Source: Deltaproteobacteria bacterium
Lineage (GTDB): Bacteria > Lernaellota > Lernaellaia > JACKCT01
DNA length: 64,000 nucleotides
Direction: 5' to 3'
Assembly: GCA_020633895.1 (NCBI GenBank)
Contig: JACKCT010000012.1
Location: 66,874 to 130,873 of the forward strand
The position numbers and the translations under genes are program-made. The notes under the pieces are model-generated. The model was given only the letters and a program-made list of their open reading frames with translations. It ran no database searches and was not told the DNA's origin. Below are positions 27,256 to 36,384 of this stretch, one piece after another (the stretch's first letter is position 1; every line of letters begins with the position of its first letter).

Positions 27256-27855
27256 TTAGGCGCCGCTTTTCTTCAGCAGGAGATAGCGCGCCAATTCTTG
27301 CGTGTGGTCCTTTTCGCCCCAGAGGGCGCGCCCCACGTCTCCCGACGCCACGCGCACCAAATACGAGACGATCAACGACATGATCGCGCTGCGCAGCGGC
27401 ACGTTCTTGGGGACCATATCCCCGCCGTTGCGGATCACCAGACTCTCGATGAGGTCGATGAGCGGCAGCAGTTCCTCCTGGGCCAGCTTTTTGCCCGGCT
27501 CGGTGGGATCCACCAACTCCCGCAACACCAGATGCAGCAGAAACGGCCGTTGATCGGCGAACTTCAACATGTCCCGCACGACCGCGTCGAGCTGGTGGGC
27601 GTAAGTGCGTTCCACGACCATCGCCTGGAGCACCACATCCCGAAGCTGGTCGAAGGCGCGCTTGACGACCTGGTGATAGAGGTTTTCTTTCGAGGAAAAA
27701 TGATAGAGAAGAGAAGGACGAGTGATCCCGACTTCCTTGGCGATATCCTCCAGACGGGCCGCGGCGAAACCGTGTTGACCGAACGCGTTTTCCGCCGCCC
27801 GCAGGACGCGGGACGTCGTGGCTTCTTCCAGGGAGTTTTTTCTCGGCCTTGCCAT
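27256..27855 (-). CDS. TetR family transcriptional regulator
   Basis: A 199-residue regulator with a canonical TetR helix-turn-helix: ATTSRVLRAAENAFGQHGF, then LEDIAKEVGITRPSLLYHFSSKENL (about residues 13-58). The C-terminal ligand domain (about 80-195) is alpha-helical. It is transcribed ahead of the desaturase gene with a 45-bp gap. The palindrome at 27866-27885 is 10 bp upstream of its start, suggesting autorepression and control of the desaturase, perhaps in response to acyl chains (inference from TetR-desaturase pairs such as DesT). Confidence 0.9.
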   Translation of the reverse strand: MARPRKNSLEEATTSRVLRAAENAFGQHGFAAARLEDIAKEVGITRPSLLYHFSSKENLYHQVVKRAFDQLRDVVLQAMVVERTYAHQLDAVVRDMLKFADQRPFLLHLVLRELVDPTEPGKKLAQEELLPLIDLIESLVIRNGGDMVPKNVPLRSAIMSLIVSYLVRVASGDVGRALWGEKDHTQELARYLLLKKSGA

Positions 27856-27865
27856 GGGGCATATT

Positions 27866-27885
27866 TATCTACCTGAGAGTAGATA
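27866..27885 (-). promoter_or_regulatory. palindromic operator upstream of TetR/desaturase operon
   Basis: TATCTAC at 27866-27872 and GTAGATA at 27879-27885 form 7-bp perfect arms around a 6-bp spacer, directly before the TetR ATG. It also faces the divergent gene at 27947. Confidence 0.65.
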
Positions 27886-27946
27886 TGTCAAGCCAAAAAC
27901 GATCTCCCGTTGATTTTTCCGATTCTCGCAGGAACTACGCCGCCGT

Positions 27947-28474
27947 ATGACGACGCCCCCGACTTCCGAAACCCACCCCCAAAGCCCCGTGGACGAAACG
28001 GCGCGACGGCGCGTTCCGGTCTTCGCCGCGCTTTTGGTCGCCGCCATCCTTTGGCCGTTGATTGAATTCGCCACGCCGATTCCGGAAGACAGTTTCCCCC
28101 TCTCCTATTTCCCCATGTTCTCCGACCATCAGCGGGATACCGACACACTCAACTACGTCATCGCGGAGGACAACAAGGGGCATCGGGCGAACGTGCCGCC
28201 CGCTCTTGTCACCGGCGGTTCCAATTCGATGAATCTGGCTCGCAAGCAGCTCAACAAGATCGTCGACCGCGGGCCGGATGCGATGAAAAAGCTGTGTCGC
28301 AAGATCGCCAAGCGCGCGCGCCGCGCGACATGGAAGGGATTCCGGCCGACGCGCATTCGCGTGGTGACGGGCGAATACAGCATCCGGGAATACTTCGCCG
28401 GGAACAAAGAGCCCTTGAGCGAAGTGACCCACGTGACCTGCAAAATCCCGCGACGTCGGGGCCGCGCGAAATGA
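27947..28474 (+). CDS. membrane-anchored protein of unknown function, HTTM partner
   Basis: A 175-residue protein with one clear TM segment (about 22-42) followed by an extracytoplasmic motif PLSYFPMFSDHQ and a basic C-terminus (KIPRRRGRAK). I do not recognise a catalytic domain. The stop overlaps the ATG of the HTTM-domain gene (ATGA), so the two are made together. Small one-TM proteins with a YPMFS-like motif commonly sit next to HTTM genes, which suggests a complex (inference). Confidence 0.6.
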   Translation: MTTPPTSETHPQSPVDETARRRVPVFAALLVAAILWPLIEFATPIPEDSFPLSYFPMFSDHQRDTDTLNYVIAEDNKGHRANVPPALVTGGSNSMNLARKQLNKIVDRGPDAMKKLCRKIAKRARRATWKGFRPTRIRVVTGEYSIREYFAGNKEPLSEVTHVTCKIPRRRGRAK

Positions 28475-29376
28475 TCCGCCGTGCGTTCGATAAGTTTCGA
28501 GCCGCCTTCGAAGGCTACCTTTTGGTCGACATGCCGGCGGCGCGCCTGGGGATGCTGCGGCTGCTGACCGGCGCGTTTTGCGTCTGGCATCTGTTCGACA
28601 AATACGCCACCTACCGCCGCTACGGCCGCTTGTCCCTCGCGACGTACGATCCGATCGGCGTCGTCTTCTGGCTCAAAAAGCCGCTGCCGGTCGAGGTCCA
28701 TGACGGCTTGGTGATGGCGGCGTGCGTGCTGGCGGTGTTGTTCGCGGCGGGAGCGCTCTATCGCGTGACCGGCCCGGCGTTCGCCCTTCTGATGCTGTGG
28801 CTGCTGACCTATCGCAACAGTTGGACGATGGTCTACCACACGGACAACACCCTCGCGCTGCATCTGCTCGTTCTCGGATTCGCGAGGCAAGCCGCCGACA
28901 CAATCAGCGTGGACGCCCTGTTCCGCCGCCGTCCGCCGCCCGAAGCGAGTTGGCGCTTCGGGTGGCCGATCCAACTCATGTGCCTGATCACGATTCTGCA
29001 TTACTTCATCGCGGGCTACGCGAAGGTCTTCGGCCTGTATTGGCAGGGCTGGCTGACCGGGCAGGCGATTCACAACTGGATCGCGTGGGACACGATCCGC
29101 AAGGAAGTGCTCGGGTCGGCGGGATCGCCGGTGGCGGGGCTCGTGTTTCGTCTGCACGGCCTGTTCGTGGCTCTATCTTACTTCACGCTACTGGTTGAGT
29201 TCGGCGCCCCGGCGGTGTTGCGTTGGCGCAAATTGGCGCCGTGGTGGTGCCTGGCCGCCTTCGGGATGCACTGGGGCATTTATGCGTTCATGCACATTAC
29301 GTTTCCCTACCACCTGTCGGGGTTCATTTATCTGAGTTTCTTTCCGCTGGAACGGCTGGCGCGAAAACGGCGCTGA
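28471..29376 (+). CDS. HTTM-domain membrane protein
   Basis: A 301-residue polytopic membrane protein with at least six hydrophobic segments. Features such as MLRLLTGAFCVWHLFDKY and a charged TM environment (YAKVFGLYWQGW, HTDNTLALHLL) match the HTTM (horizontally transferred transmembrane) domain related to the membrane part of vitamin K-dependent gamma-carboxylase. No role is known for bacterial stand-alone HTTM proteins, and carboxylase residues could not be verified here. It is coupled to the small gene upstream by ATGA and converges with the M48 protease gene. Confidence 0.75.
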   Translation: MIRRAFDKFRAAFEGYLLVDMPAARLGMLRLLTGAFCVWHLFDKYATYRRYGRLSLATYDPIGVVFWLKKPLPVEVHDGLVMAACVLAVLFAAGALYRVTGPAFALLMLWLLTYRNSWTMVYHTDNTLALHLLVLGFARQAADTISVDALFRRRPPPEASWRFGWPIQLMCLITILHYFIAGYAKVFGLYWQGWLTGQAIHNWIAWDTIRKEVLGSAGSPVAGLVFRLHGLFVALSYFTLLVEFGAPAVLRWRKLAPWWCLAAFGMHWGIYAFMHITFPYHLSGFIYLSFFPLERLARKRR

Positions 29377-29385
29377 ACGGCCGCG

Positions 29386-31404
29386 TTATTCGGCGACAAA
29401 CGGCGGCAGCGGGCAATCCCAGGCAATCGCCAACGCACGGATCATATCCGACTCCGCGATCGTTACCACGCGGTCGGCGAAGATGACATGGGCCGCCGCG
29501 TCGATCACCTGTCCGCGAACCGCGAAGGTCGCGCACCCCACCCTCTCCATCGCCGTTTCCAAACGTCCGAAGTCCGGCTGCTCGATCGCATCTTCCGGCG
29601 CCAAGTCCAATTCCGGCAGACGTGCCGCGCCGTTGGCGTAGGCGTCGCGGGCGGCATCCGCTGAATCGGTTCCGGCGAAGGCGAGCGCCAGGAGGACGGC
29701 CCGCACGTCGTCACGTAGCGGCTTCAGGCGTCGGTCATGCACCGGCGGCGGTTCATCCAAGCGCAACAGCCGGTGGCGCGCCAGCCAATGCAAACAAAAC
29801 TCGGAGAACGTCACGCGGCCGTCCATGTCGATCAAGGCCCGAAGTCGGTCGACCAGCGCCTGTTTTTCCTCGTACGGCAATTTGTTGAGCGCTCGCAGTG
29901 CTAATTCGGCGACGGAGATGCGTGCCCGGGGGTCCATCTTCGCCATGGCGTTAAATACCGCGTCGGCCGTCCTGGCGACGGATTCGCCCTGCATGGCGAG
30001 AAGACGGAGTTGGTTCTCCCGCTGAGATTCGTCCGCGTCGAGCAACAAGGCGGCCAGCAGGATCTTCGACCCGGCCGGGTAGGACGACGAGTCATGCACC
30101 TCGCGGGGGATGGTCGCCCGGATCGCGGCGCCGATGCCCAGGTCGGCCAGACCGAGATTGCCCACGCGTGTCTTGACGGAGGCGGCATCCACGCGCATCG
30201 GGGCAACAGCCTCGTGGATTGCCCGGGAGACGGCCGCGCCGGGCTCGTCATGCGCCTGTGCCGCGAATCCCAAGGCGTCGTCGCGGACGGCGGAGCCGGC
30301 ATGGAGTCGGGCATCCTCGGCGGCGGCCTTGGCGTCATATGGCCGTCCTTCAATGCGTGCAATGCGTTCGGCCAGTGGGGGGTGCGTGGAAAAGATGGAC
30401 GGCAGGAACGATTTGACGCCCTGCCCGAAGAACATATGGCTGACTTCCTCGGCCTCGACATTGCCGATCAGCGACCCGCTCGGGGCGTGCATGATCTTGC
30501 GCAGCGCACCGGCGAGGCCGTCGGGGTTGCGCGTGAACTGCACGGCGGATGCGTCGGCTAAAAACTCTCGCTGGCGCGAAACGGCGGCCTTGATGATGCG
30601 CCCCATGAGCACGCCGATGTAGCCGACGACGATCAGCGTCAGGCCCAGAACGAAGACGAACAGCGAGGCCCCCGCCCCCGCCAGCTTGCCTCGGGCGTCG
30701 TCCACGCGCGTGGAGATACGCGAGGCGTCGAAGGAAAATCGCGTCACCAGGCGGCCCAACAGGGCGATCGCGAGGATGCCGAACAGCACCCCCATCAGTC
30801 GGATGTTCAGACGCATGTCGCCGTTGAGGATGTGGCTGAATTCGTGGGCGATGACGCCTTGAAGTTCCTCGCGGTTCAAGTTGACCAGCGCGCCCCGGGT
30901 CACGGTCACGGCCGCGTCGGCGGGTTCGTACCCCGCGGCGAAGGCATTGATGCCGTTTTCCGATTCGAGGACGAACACCTGGGGCATGGGCACGCCCGAA
31001 GCGATCGCCATTTCCTCCACGATGTTGAGCAGACGGCGCTTGTGCGGATCCCTCGTCTCCGGCGGCACCGGGGTTCCGCCCAGGATCTTCGCCACCGCGC
31101 TACCGCCCTGACGCAAAGTCCCGACACGCACCAGACTCGCTATCGCGACGACGGCGAGCATCGATCCGGCGACGATGCCGAGCATCTCGGGCGCGATCCA
31201 GACCGGCAGGCCGTAGTCGTGCATCAGGCGCTGTTGAAACGGGCTGGGCGGAAATTTCCAGACAAGGCCCGCATAGACGACGACATAGACCGCCGCCGTC
31301 ATCAGCACATAGGTCACGACGAACAGCAGGATCAGGCGGCCGGTTTTGCGCCGGGCCCGATCCTGGTGCTCGAAGAAATTCATGACCGGAGCGGTCTTGG
31401 CCAT
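29386..31404 (-). CDS. M48 family membrane metalloprotease with C-terminal extension
   Basis: A 672-residue protein: two N-terminal TM segments (about 24-46 and 72-93), an HtpX-like M48 domain with zinc motif HEFSH (187-191) preceded by the conserved NAFAAG (153-158), two more TM segments (about 202-218 and 240-262), and a soluble region of about 320 residues. The last part, including LLLDADESQRENQL and DAAAHVIFADRVVTIAE, resembles the TerB/tellurite-resistance-like fold of long bacterial M48 proteins. Such proteases pair with LemA, as here: lemA ends 21 bp upstream. Likely role in membrane-protein quality control. Confidence 0.88.
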   Translation of the reverse strand: MAKTAPVMNFFEHQDRARRKTGRLILLFVVTYVLMTAAVYVVVYAGLVWKFPPSPFQQRLMHDYGLPVWIAPEMLGIVAGSMLAVVAIASLVRVGTLRQGGSAVAKILGGTPVPPETRDPHKRRLLNIVEEMAIASGVPMPQVFVLESENGINAFAAGYEPADAAVTVTRGALVNLNREELQGVIAHEFSHILNGDMRLNIRLMGVLFGILAIALLGRLVTRFSFDASRISTRVDDARGKLAGAGASLFVFVLGLTLIVVGYIGVLMGRIIKAAVSRQREFLADASAVQFTRNPDGLAGALRKIMHAPSGSLIGNVEAEEVSHMFFGQGVKSFLPSIFSTHPPLAERIARIEGRPYDAKAAAEDARLHAGSAVRDDALGFAAQAHDEPGAAVSRAIHEAVAPMRVDAASVKTRVGNLGLADLGIGAAIRATIPREVHDSSSYPAGSKILLAALLLDADESQRENQLRLLAMQGESVARTADAVFNAMAKMDPRARISVAELALRALNKLPYEEKQALVDRLRALIDMDGRVTFSEFCLHWLARHRLLRLDEPPPVHDRRLKPLRDDVRAVLLALAFAGTDSADAARDAYANGAARLPELDLAPEDAIEQPDFGRLETAMERVGCATFAVRGQVIDAAAHVIFADRVVTIAESDMIRALAIAWDCPLPPFVAE

Positions 31405-31425
31405 TGTCGCCGTCCGCGCCCGGGT

Positions 31426-32019
31426 TTAGGTGAAGGAGACTTGCGGCGCCCGGCGCTCCTGGGGCGATTCGATCGGTTCGAGCAGTTGGGCGTCGGCGAA
31501 GTTGAACATCCCGGCAATGATGTTGTTCGGGAATTTCTCGCGCATGACTTTGTAGGACGTGACCGCGTCGTTGAAGAATTGGCGGGCAAACGAGATCTTG
31601 TTCTCGGTGCTGGTCAATTCTTCCATAAGCTGATTCATGGTCGTGTTGGCCTTGAGATCCGGGTAGTTCTCCGACAAGGCGAACAGCCGCCCCAGCGCGC
31701 CGGTCAGGACGCCCTCGGCCTGGGTGAGGTTTTGCATCGCGTTGGGGTCGCCCGGGTTGTCGGCGGCGCGCTTGCTCGCGTCCACCGCGCCGGAGCGGGC
31801 GGCGATGACCGCCTCCAGGGTCTCGCGCTCGTGCTTGAGATAGCCCTTGGCCGTCTCGACCAGATTGGGAATGAGATCGTGCCGGCGCTTGAGCTGCACG
31901 TCGATCTGGGCGAACGCGTTCTTGTATTGGTTGCGCGCGCTGACCAAGCCGTTATAGATGCCCACGACGGCGCCGACGAAAACCAACGCCAGGACGCCGA
32001 TGACAATCAATGCCGCCAT
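31426..32019 (-). CDS. lemA: LemA family protein
   Basis: A 197-residue protein with an N-terminal TM segment (about 4-24) followed by the LemA signature: YNGLVSARNQYKNAFAQIDVQLKRR, then DLIPNLVETAKGY, and later LGRLFALSENYPDLKA. The rest is a long helical bundle facing the periplasm or outside. GGGAGAG is placed 5 bp before the ATG. It is transcribed immediately ahead of the M48 protease, a pairing seen in many bacteria, suggesting LemA is a partner or adaptor of the protease. Confidence 0.93.
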   Translation of the reverse strand: MAALIVIGVLALVFVGAVVGIYNGLVSARNQYKNAFAQIDVQLKRRHDLIPNLVETAKGYLKHERETLEAVIAARSGAVDASKRAADNPGDPNAMQNLTQAEGVLTGALGRLFALSENYPDLKANTTMNQLMEELTSTENKISFARQFFNDAVTSYKVMREKFPNNIIAGMFNFADAQLLEPIESPQERRAPQVSFT

Positions 32020-32184
32020 TTGTCTCTCCCTTTTTCATTCGGTGCATGACGCCGATCAGCTTACGAACCCCACCGATCGACGACAACAGCATCGCCCAAA
32101 TTTGTCCGGGAGGCGAGGATAACCGGCGGGGAAAATTGGAATGGGGTGGCGGCGGCGCGAAGCAATCCCAAATCCGGCGACCTA

Positions 32185-32214
32185 TGGGCAAGATCTTTTT
32201 GAGGATCTTGCCCA
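32185..32214. repeat. 11-bp inverted repeat between msrB and lemA
   Basis: TGGGCAAGATC (32185-32195) pairs perfectly with GATCTTGCCCA (32204-32214) around an 8-nt loop. On the minus strand it lies after the msrB terminator and upstream of lemA, without a T-run on that strand. The rest of 32020-32324 holds no gene. Confidence 0.6.
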
Positions 32215-32261
32215 CAGGCCGTCCGGTCCATGGGCACGGACTCGAATCTACAATTCCCAAA

Positions 32262-32289
32262 AGAAAAACCCGCGCCGGTCGGGCGCGGG
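32262..32289 (-). terminator. intrinsic terminator of msrB
   Basis: On the minus strand CCCGCGCC (32289-32282) pairs with GGCGCGGG (32276-32269), followed by TTTTTCTTTT. It is located 36 bp after the msrB stop. Confidence 0.9.
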
Positions 32290-32324
32290 TCGTCGAGGCG
32301 AAATCGTTGCCGAGGGAAAGGAGG

Positions 32325-32927
32325 CTACTTGTCTTCGGCGGCCTTTTCGGCGGCGTCCTTGGCTTCGTGCTTGGCGGCGGCATCGGCCTTAAAATCCAGC
32401 GCCGCCGAATTGATGCAGTACCGCAGGCCCGTGGGCTTGGGCCCATCCGGGAAGACATGCCCCAGGTGCCCGCCGCAGCGGCTGCAAAGAACCTCCGTGC
32501 GCACCATGCCGAACTTGCGGTCGGTCTCGGTGTCCACCGCGTCTTCGTCAATGGGCTTGAAGTAGCTCGGCCACCCCGTGCCCGAGTCGAATTTGGTATC
32601 CGAGTCGAACAGGGGCTTTCCGCAGGCGGCGCAGACGTACACGCCGTCCTCGTGATTATCCCAATACTTGCCGGTAAACGCCCGCTCCGTGCCTTTCTCG
32701 CGCAGCACGTGGTATTCCTCCGGCGTCAGCTCCTTGCGCCACTCCTCGTCCGTCTTCGTCACCTCGTACTCCTTATGCGTTCCGACCGATTTGCCCTTGT
32801 CCGCGCCGTGGGCCACCTGTTCCAGAAACGTCAGGGTCAGCATCACCGCCACGATCATAGCGATCAGAAACACGCCGCCCAACGGACCGCACGTCTTTTC
32901 CTCGTACTGTTCGAAACCCGATACCAT
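32325..32927 (-). CDS. msrB: membrane-anchored peptide-methionine (R)-S-oxide reductase MsrB
   Basis: A 200-residue protein with an N-terminal TM anchor (about 16-35) and a full MsrB domain. The zinc cysteines CAAC (99-102) and CSRC (148-151) and the catalytic RYCINS (Cys171) are present, along with GTGWPS. It repairs oxidised methionine; the anchor implies the domain works at the inner membrane, likely facing the periplasm. A second, resolving Cys is not evident near residue 115, so recycling may need thioredoxin-like help. The C-terminal tail is Ala/Lys/Glu-rich. A terminator follows. Confidence 0.93.
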   Translation of the reverse strand: MVSGFEQYEEKTCGPLGGVFLIAMIVAVMLTLTFLEQVAHGADKGKSVGTHKEYEVTKTDEEWRKELTPEEYHVLREKGTERAFTGKYWDNHEDGVYVCAACGKPLFDSDTKFDSGTGWPSYFKPIDEDAVDTETDRKFGMVRTEVLCSRCGGHLGHVFPDGPKPTGLRYCINSAALDFKADAAAKHEAKDAAEKAAEDK

Positions 32928-33000
32928 GAAGCCGCGCTCCTTTCCCCTCCTTTAGGGACCATAACCATGGGACAGCCGTCTGTCCGCTCGGTTCTGGTAA

Positions 33001-34515
<1,515 letters not shown>

Positions 34516-34553
34516 GCTTCCCTGGAAAGTTTCTCTTATCGACAGCGACAAAT

Positions 34554-34584
34554 GCGGGCGTCTTCGGACAGCCCGCGTTTTTTT
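34554..34584 (+). terminator. intrinsic terminator with UUCG tetraloop
   Basis: GCGGGC-GTC (34554-34562), TTCG loop, GAC-A-GCCCGC (34567-34576, one bulged A), then G and seven T residues (34578-34584). This is a classic stable tetraloop terminator, 38 bp after the sulfhydrylase stop. Confidence 0.93.
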
Positions 34585-34681
34585 GTTCACCGAACCGGGA
34601 ATCGACTTTGTCAAGTCGCGACGACGCCCGGTCGATGTGTTAGGGTGCGCGGCCCGTCGCCAATATGCCCGCGACGATTGT

Positions 34682-35134
34682 ATGTCATCGAATGCAACTG
34701 CATGGAGTTCGTCTTTGTCCACAAAAGCGCTCAGCGTCGGCGGCGAGGTGGAAGCCAAGTGCGGCGCCTGCAAGGCCGTGCGTTCCCATGTCATCATCGC
34801 CATGGTCGACGGACGGCCGGCGCGGGTGGAATGCCTGGCCTGCCACGCCGTCCACAACTACCGCCCCGCCGTCCCCGAAAAAACCGTCCGAAAGCATATG
34901 ACCGCGTCCGCCGCTCCCCGGCGCTCGTCGTCGTCATCCGGCTCCAAGGCGTCGGGACGGGTCATGCTCGACCCGGACAACGCCGTTGATTATTCGCCCA
35001 AGGGGAATTTCGAACCGGGCCAGACCCTGCGTCACAAGACGTTCGGCCTGGGGTTGATTTTGCGCGTCGAGCCCAAGCGGATGACCGTGTCCTTCGGCTC
35101 GGACGTGAAGATGCTGATTCTGATGCCGGCCTAG
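34682..35134 (+). CDS. small zinc-ribbon protein with PcrA/UvrD C-terminal-like domain
   Basis: About 150 residues. Two CxxC knuckles (KCGAC and ECLAC, about 30 residues apart) form a likely zinc ribbon. A Ser-rich linker (SAAPRRSSSSSGSKAS) leads to a C-terminal module GQTLRHKTFGLGLILRVEPKRMTVSFGS. This has the pattern of the Tudor-like domain at the end of PcrA/UvrD helicases and of related RNA-polymerase-binding modules. The start is uncertain: no strong ribosome site is seen, and the frame is open back to 34583. It overlaps the convergent reductase gene by 4 nt. Function unknown; nucleic-acid or RNA polymerase binding is a hypothesis. Confidence 0.65.
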   Translation: MSSNATAWSSSLSTKALSVGGEVEAKCGACKAVRSHVIIAMVDGRPARVECLACHAVHNYRPAVPEKTVRKHMTASAAPRRSSSSSGSKASGRVMLDPDNAVDYSPKGNFEPGQTLRHKTFGLGLILRVEPKRMTVSFGSDVKMLILMPA

Positions 35135-36213
35135 AGCAGCGGTTCGAACGGTCCGCGCACCGGCGGGTCGATGTGCGCGCCGTCGGTTTCCAGGACAAAG
35201 TTCTTGCCGAACGCCCGCGACGGCGTCCAGGAGCCCGGCTCCACTTCGCCGTTCAGCACCTTGACCAGCGCCAACAGCGACGAATCCGCCGTGAAGCTAT
35301 AACCGCCGCGCGTCTCGCCGGTGATGACGACCTGTTCGCCTTGATCGTTTTTCACCCGCCCCCACAGGGCCGTCACCGACGTCTTGCGCGATTCCTCGTC
35401 GGGCCCGTCCATGTTTTTCTCCACGCGCGATTGCAGGAATCGCACGACCGGCGGAATGCGCATGATCGGCCCCAGCCACCCCATCACCCGGATCGGCGCA
35501 ACCGGCATGACCGAATAGACGATGATGTTCTCGATGCCCGTCGAATGGTACGCCGTGGACACGTCGCCCCACGCCAGCGTGACGCACCGATGAGCGCCTT
35601 TCTTGAACGGCACATGGGGCGTCTTGTACGTGAAGGGGACATTGACGATCTTGCCGTTGCGACGGATCACCGCGCCGTAGCCCGCTCCCTCGATCATCGT
35701 CTTGAGGGTGCCCTTGCTGACCGACGGCCCCTTGCCGCCGAACGCGCCGAAAGCCAGCTCCAGGCTGTTGGCCTCGGGCATCTCGGCCTTCAACATCGCC
35801 GCGATGCAGTCCGTGGGCACCACATCGAAGCCGACGCCGGGCAGCAGCACGACCCCGGCGGCCTTGGCCTTGTCCGAGACCTTCATGATGCGCTCGAAGA
35901 CGTGATACTCGCCGGTGATGTCCAGGTAATGGGCCCCGGTCGCCATGCATCCGAGCACCATGGGCCGGGAGGTCTGAGAATACGGCCCCGCCGCGTGCAG
36001 CACCGCGCCCATGCCTTCCAAATTCGACTCGACCTTGGCCGCTTCGTCCAGGTCGAAGATGCGCATTTCCAGGTCATGCTTGTCGGCCAGGGGTTTGATC
36101 TTTTCGGCGCTGCGTCCGGCCAAAACGGGGCGCAGGCCGCGCTCGATCGCCAGATCCAGAATCAAGCGCCCGGTGTAACCGTTGGCGCCGTATAGCATCC
36201 ACGGACGGTCCAT
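35131..36213 (-). CDS. saccharopine dehydrogenase-like NAD(P)-binding oxidoreductase
   Basis: A 360-residue protein beginning with a Rossmann motif YGANGYTGRLI (8-18). HAAGPYSQ and the following DITGEYHVFER belong to the saccharopine-dehydrogenase-like / trans-acting enoyl reductase family, which includes mycobacterial lipid reductases. The start at 36213 has AAGGAG 6 bp upstream. The same frame stays open over the divergent transporter gene to 37662, but that extension is a GC-rich shadow. It could act on lipid or fatty-acyl intermediates; the substrate is not known. Confidence 0.82.
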   Translation of the reverse strand: MDRPWMLYGANGYTGRLILDLAIERGLRPVLAGRSAEKIKPLADKHDLEMRIFDLDEAAKVESNLEGMGAVLHAAGPYSQTSRPMVLGCMATGAHYLDITGEYHVFERIMKVSDKAKAAGVVLLPGVGFDVVPTDCIAAMLKAEMPEANSLELAFGAFGGKGPSVSKGTLKTMIEGAGYGAVIRRNGKIVNVPFTYKTPHVPFKKGAHRCVTLAWGDVSTAYHSTGIENIIVYSVMPVAPIRVMGWLGPIMRIPPVVRFLQSRVEKNMDGPDEESRKTSVTALWGRVKNDQGEQVVITGETRGGYSFTADSSLLALVKVLNGEVEPGSWTPSRAFGKNFVLETDGAHIDPPVRGPFEPLL

Positions 36214-36331
36214 GACGTTCTCCTTGCGGTGCGGGTCGTCGCCGGGTCGTCGGCGGTCCGGCAACCCCTTGACCCCATCGTTCTTTGCGGGCACAAGATG
36301 CGCGGCATCCTCGCAAATTTCATTGTGAGTG

Positions 36332-36379
36332 TGAATAGCAGTGCAAATGAATAGCTGTGCGTGTGAATAGGGGTTAGCA
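36332..36379 (+). repeat. three 16-bp tandem repeats ahead of the MFS gene
   Basis: TGAATAG begins at 36332, 36348 and 36364, an exact 16-bp period. The first two units share TGAATAGC(A/T)GTGC; the third diverges after TGAATAG. They lie 6-53 bp before the transporter ATG, in the 171-bp divergent promoter region, and could be a regulator-binding array or a slippage repeat. Confidence 0.6.
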
Positions 36380-36384
36380 CCGGC

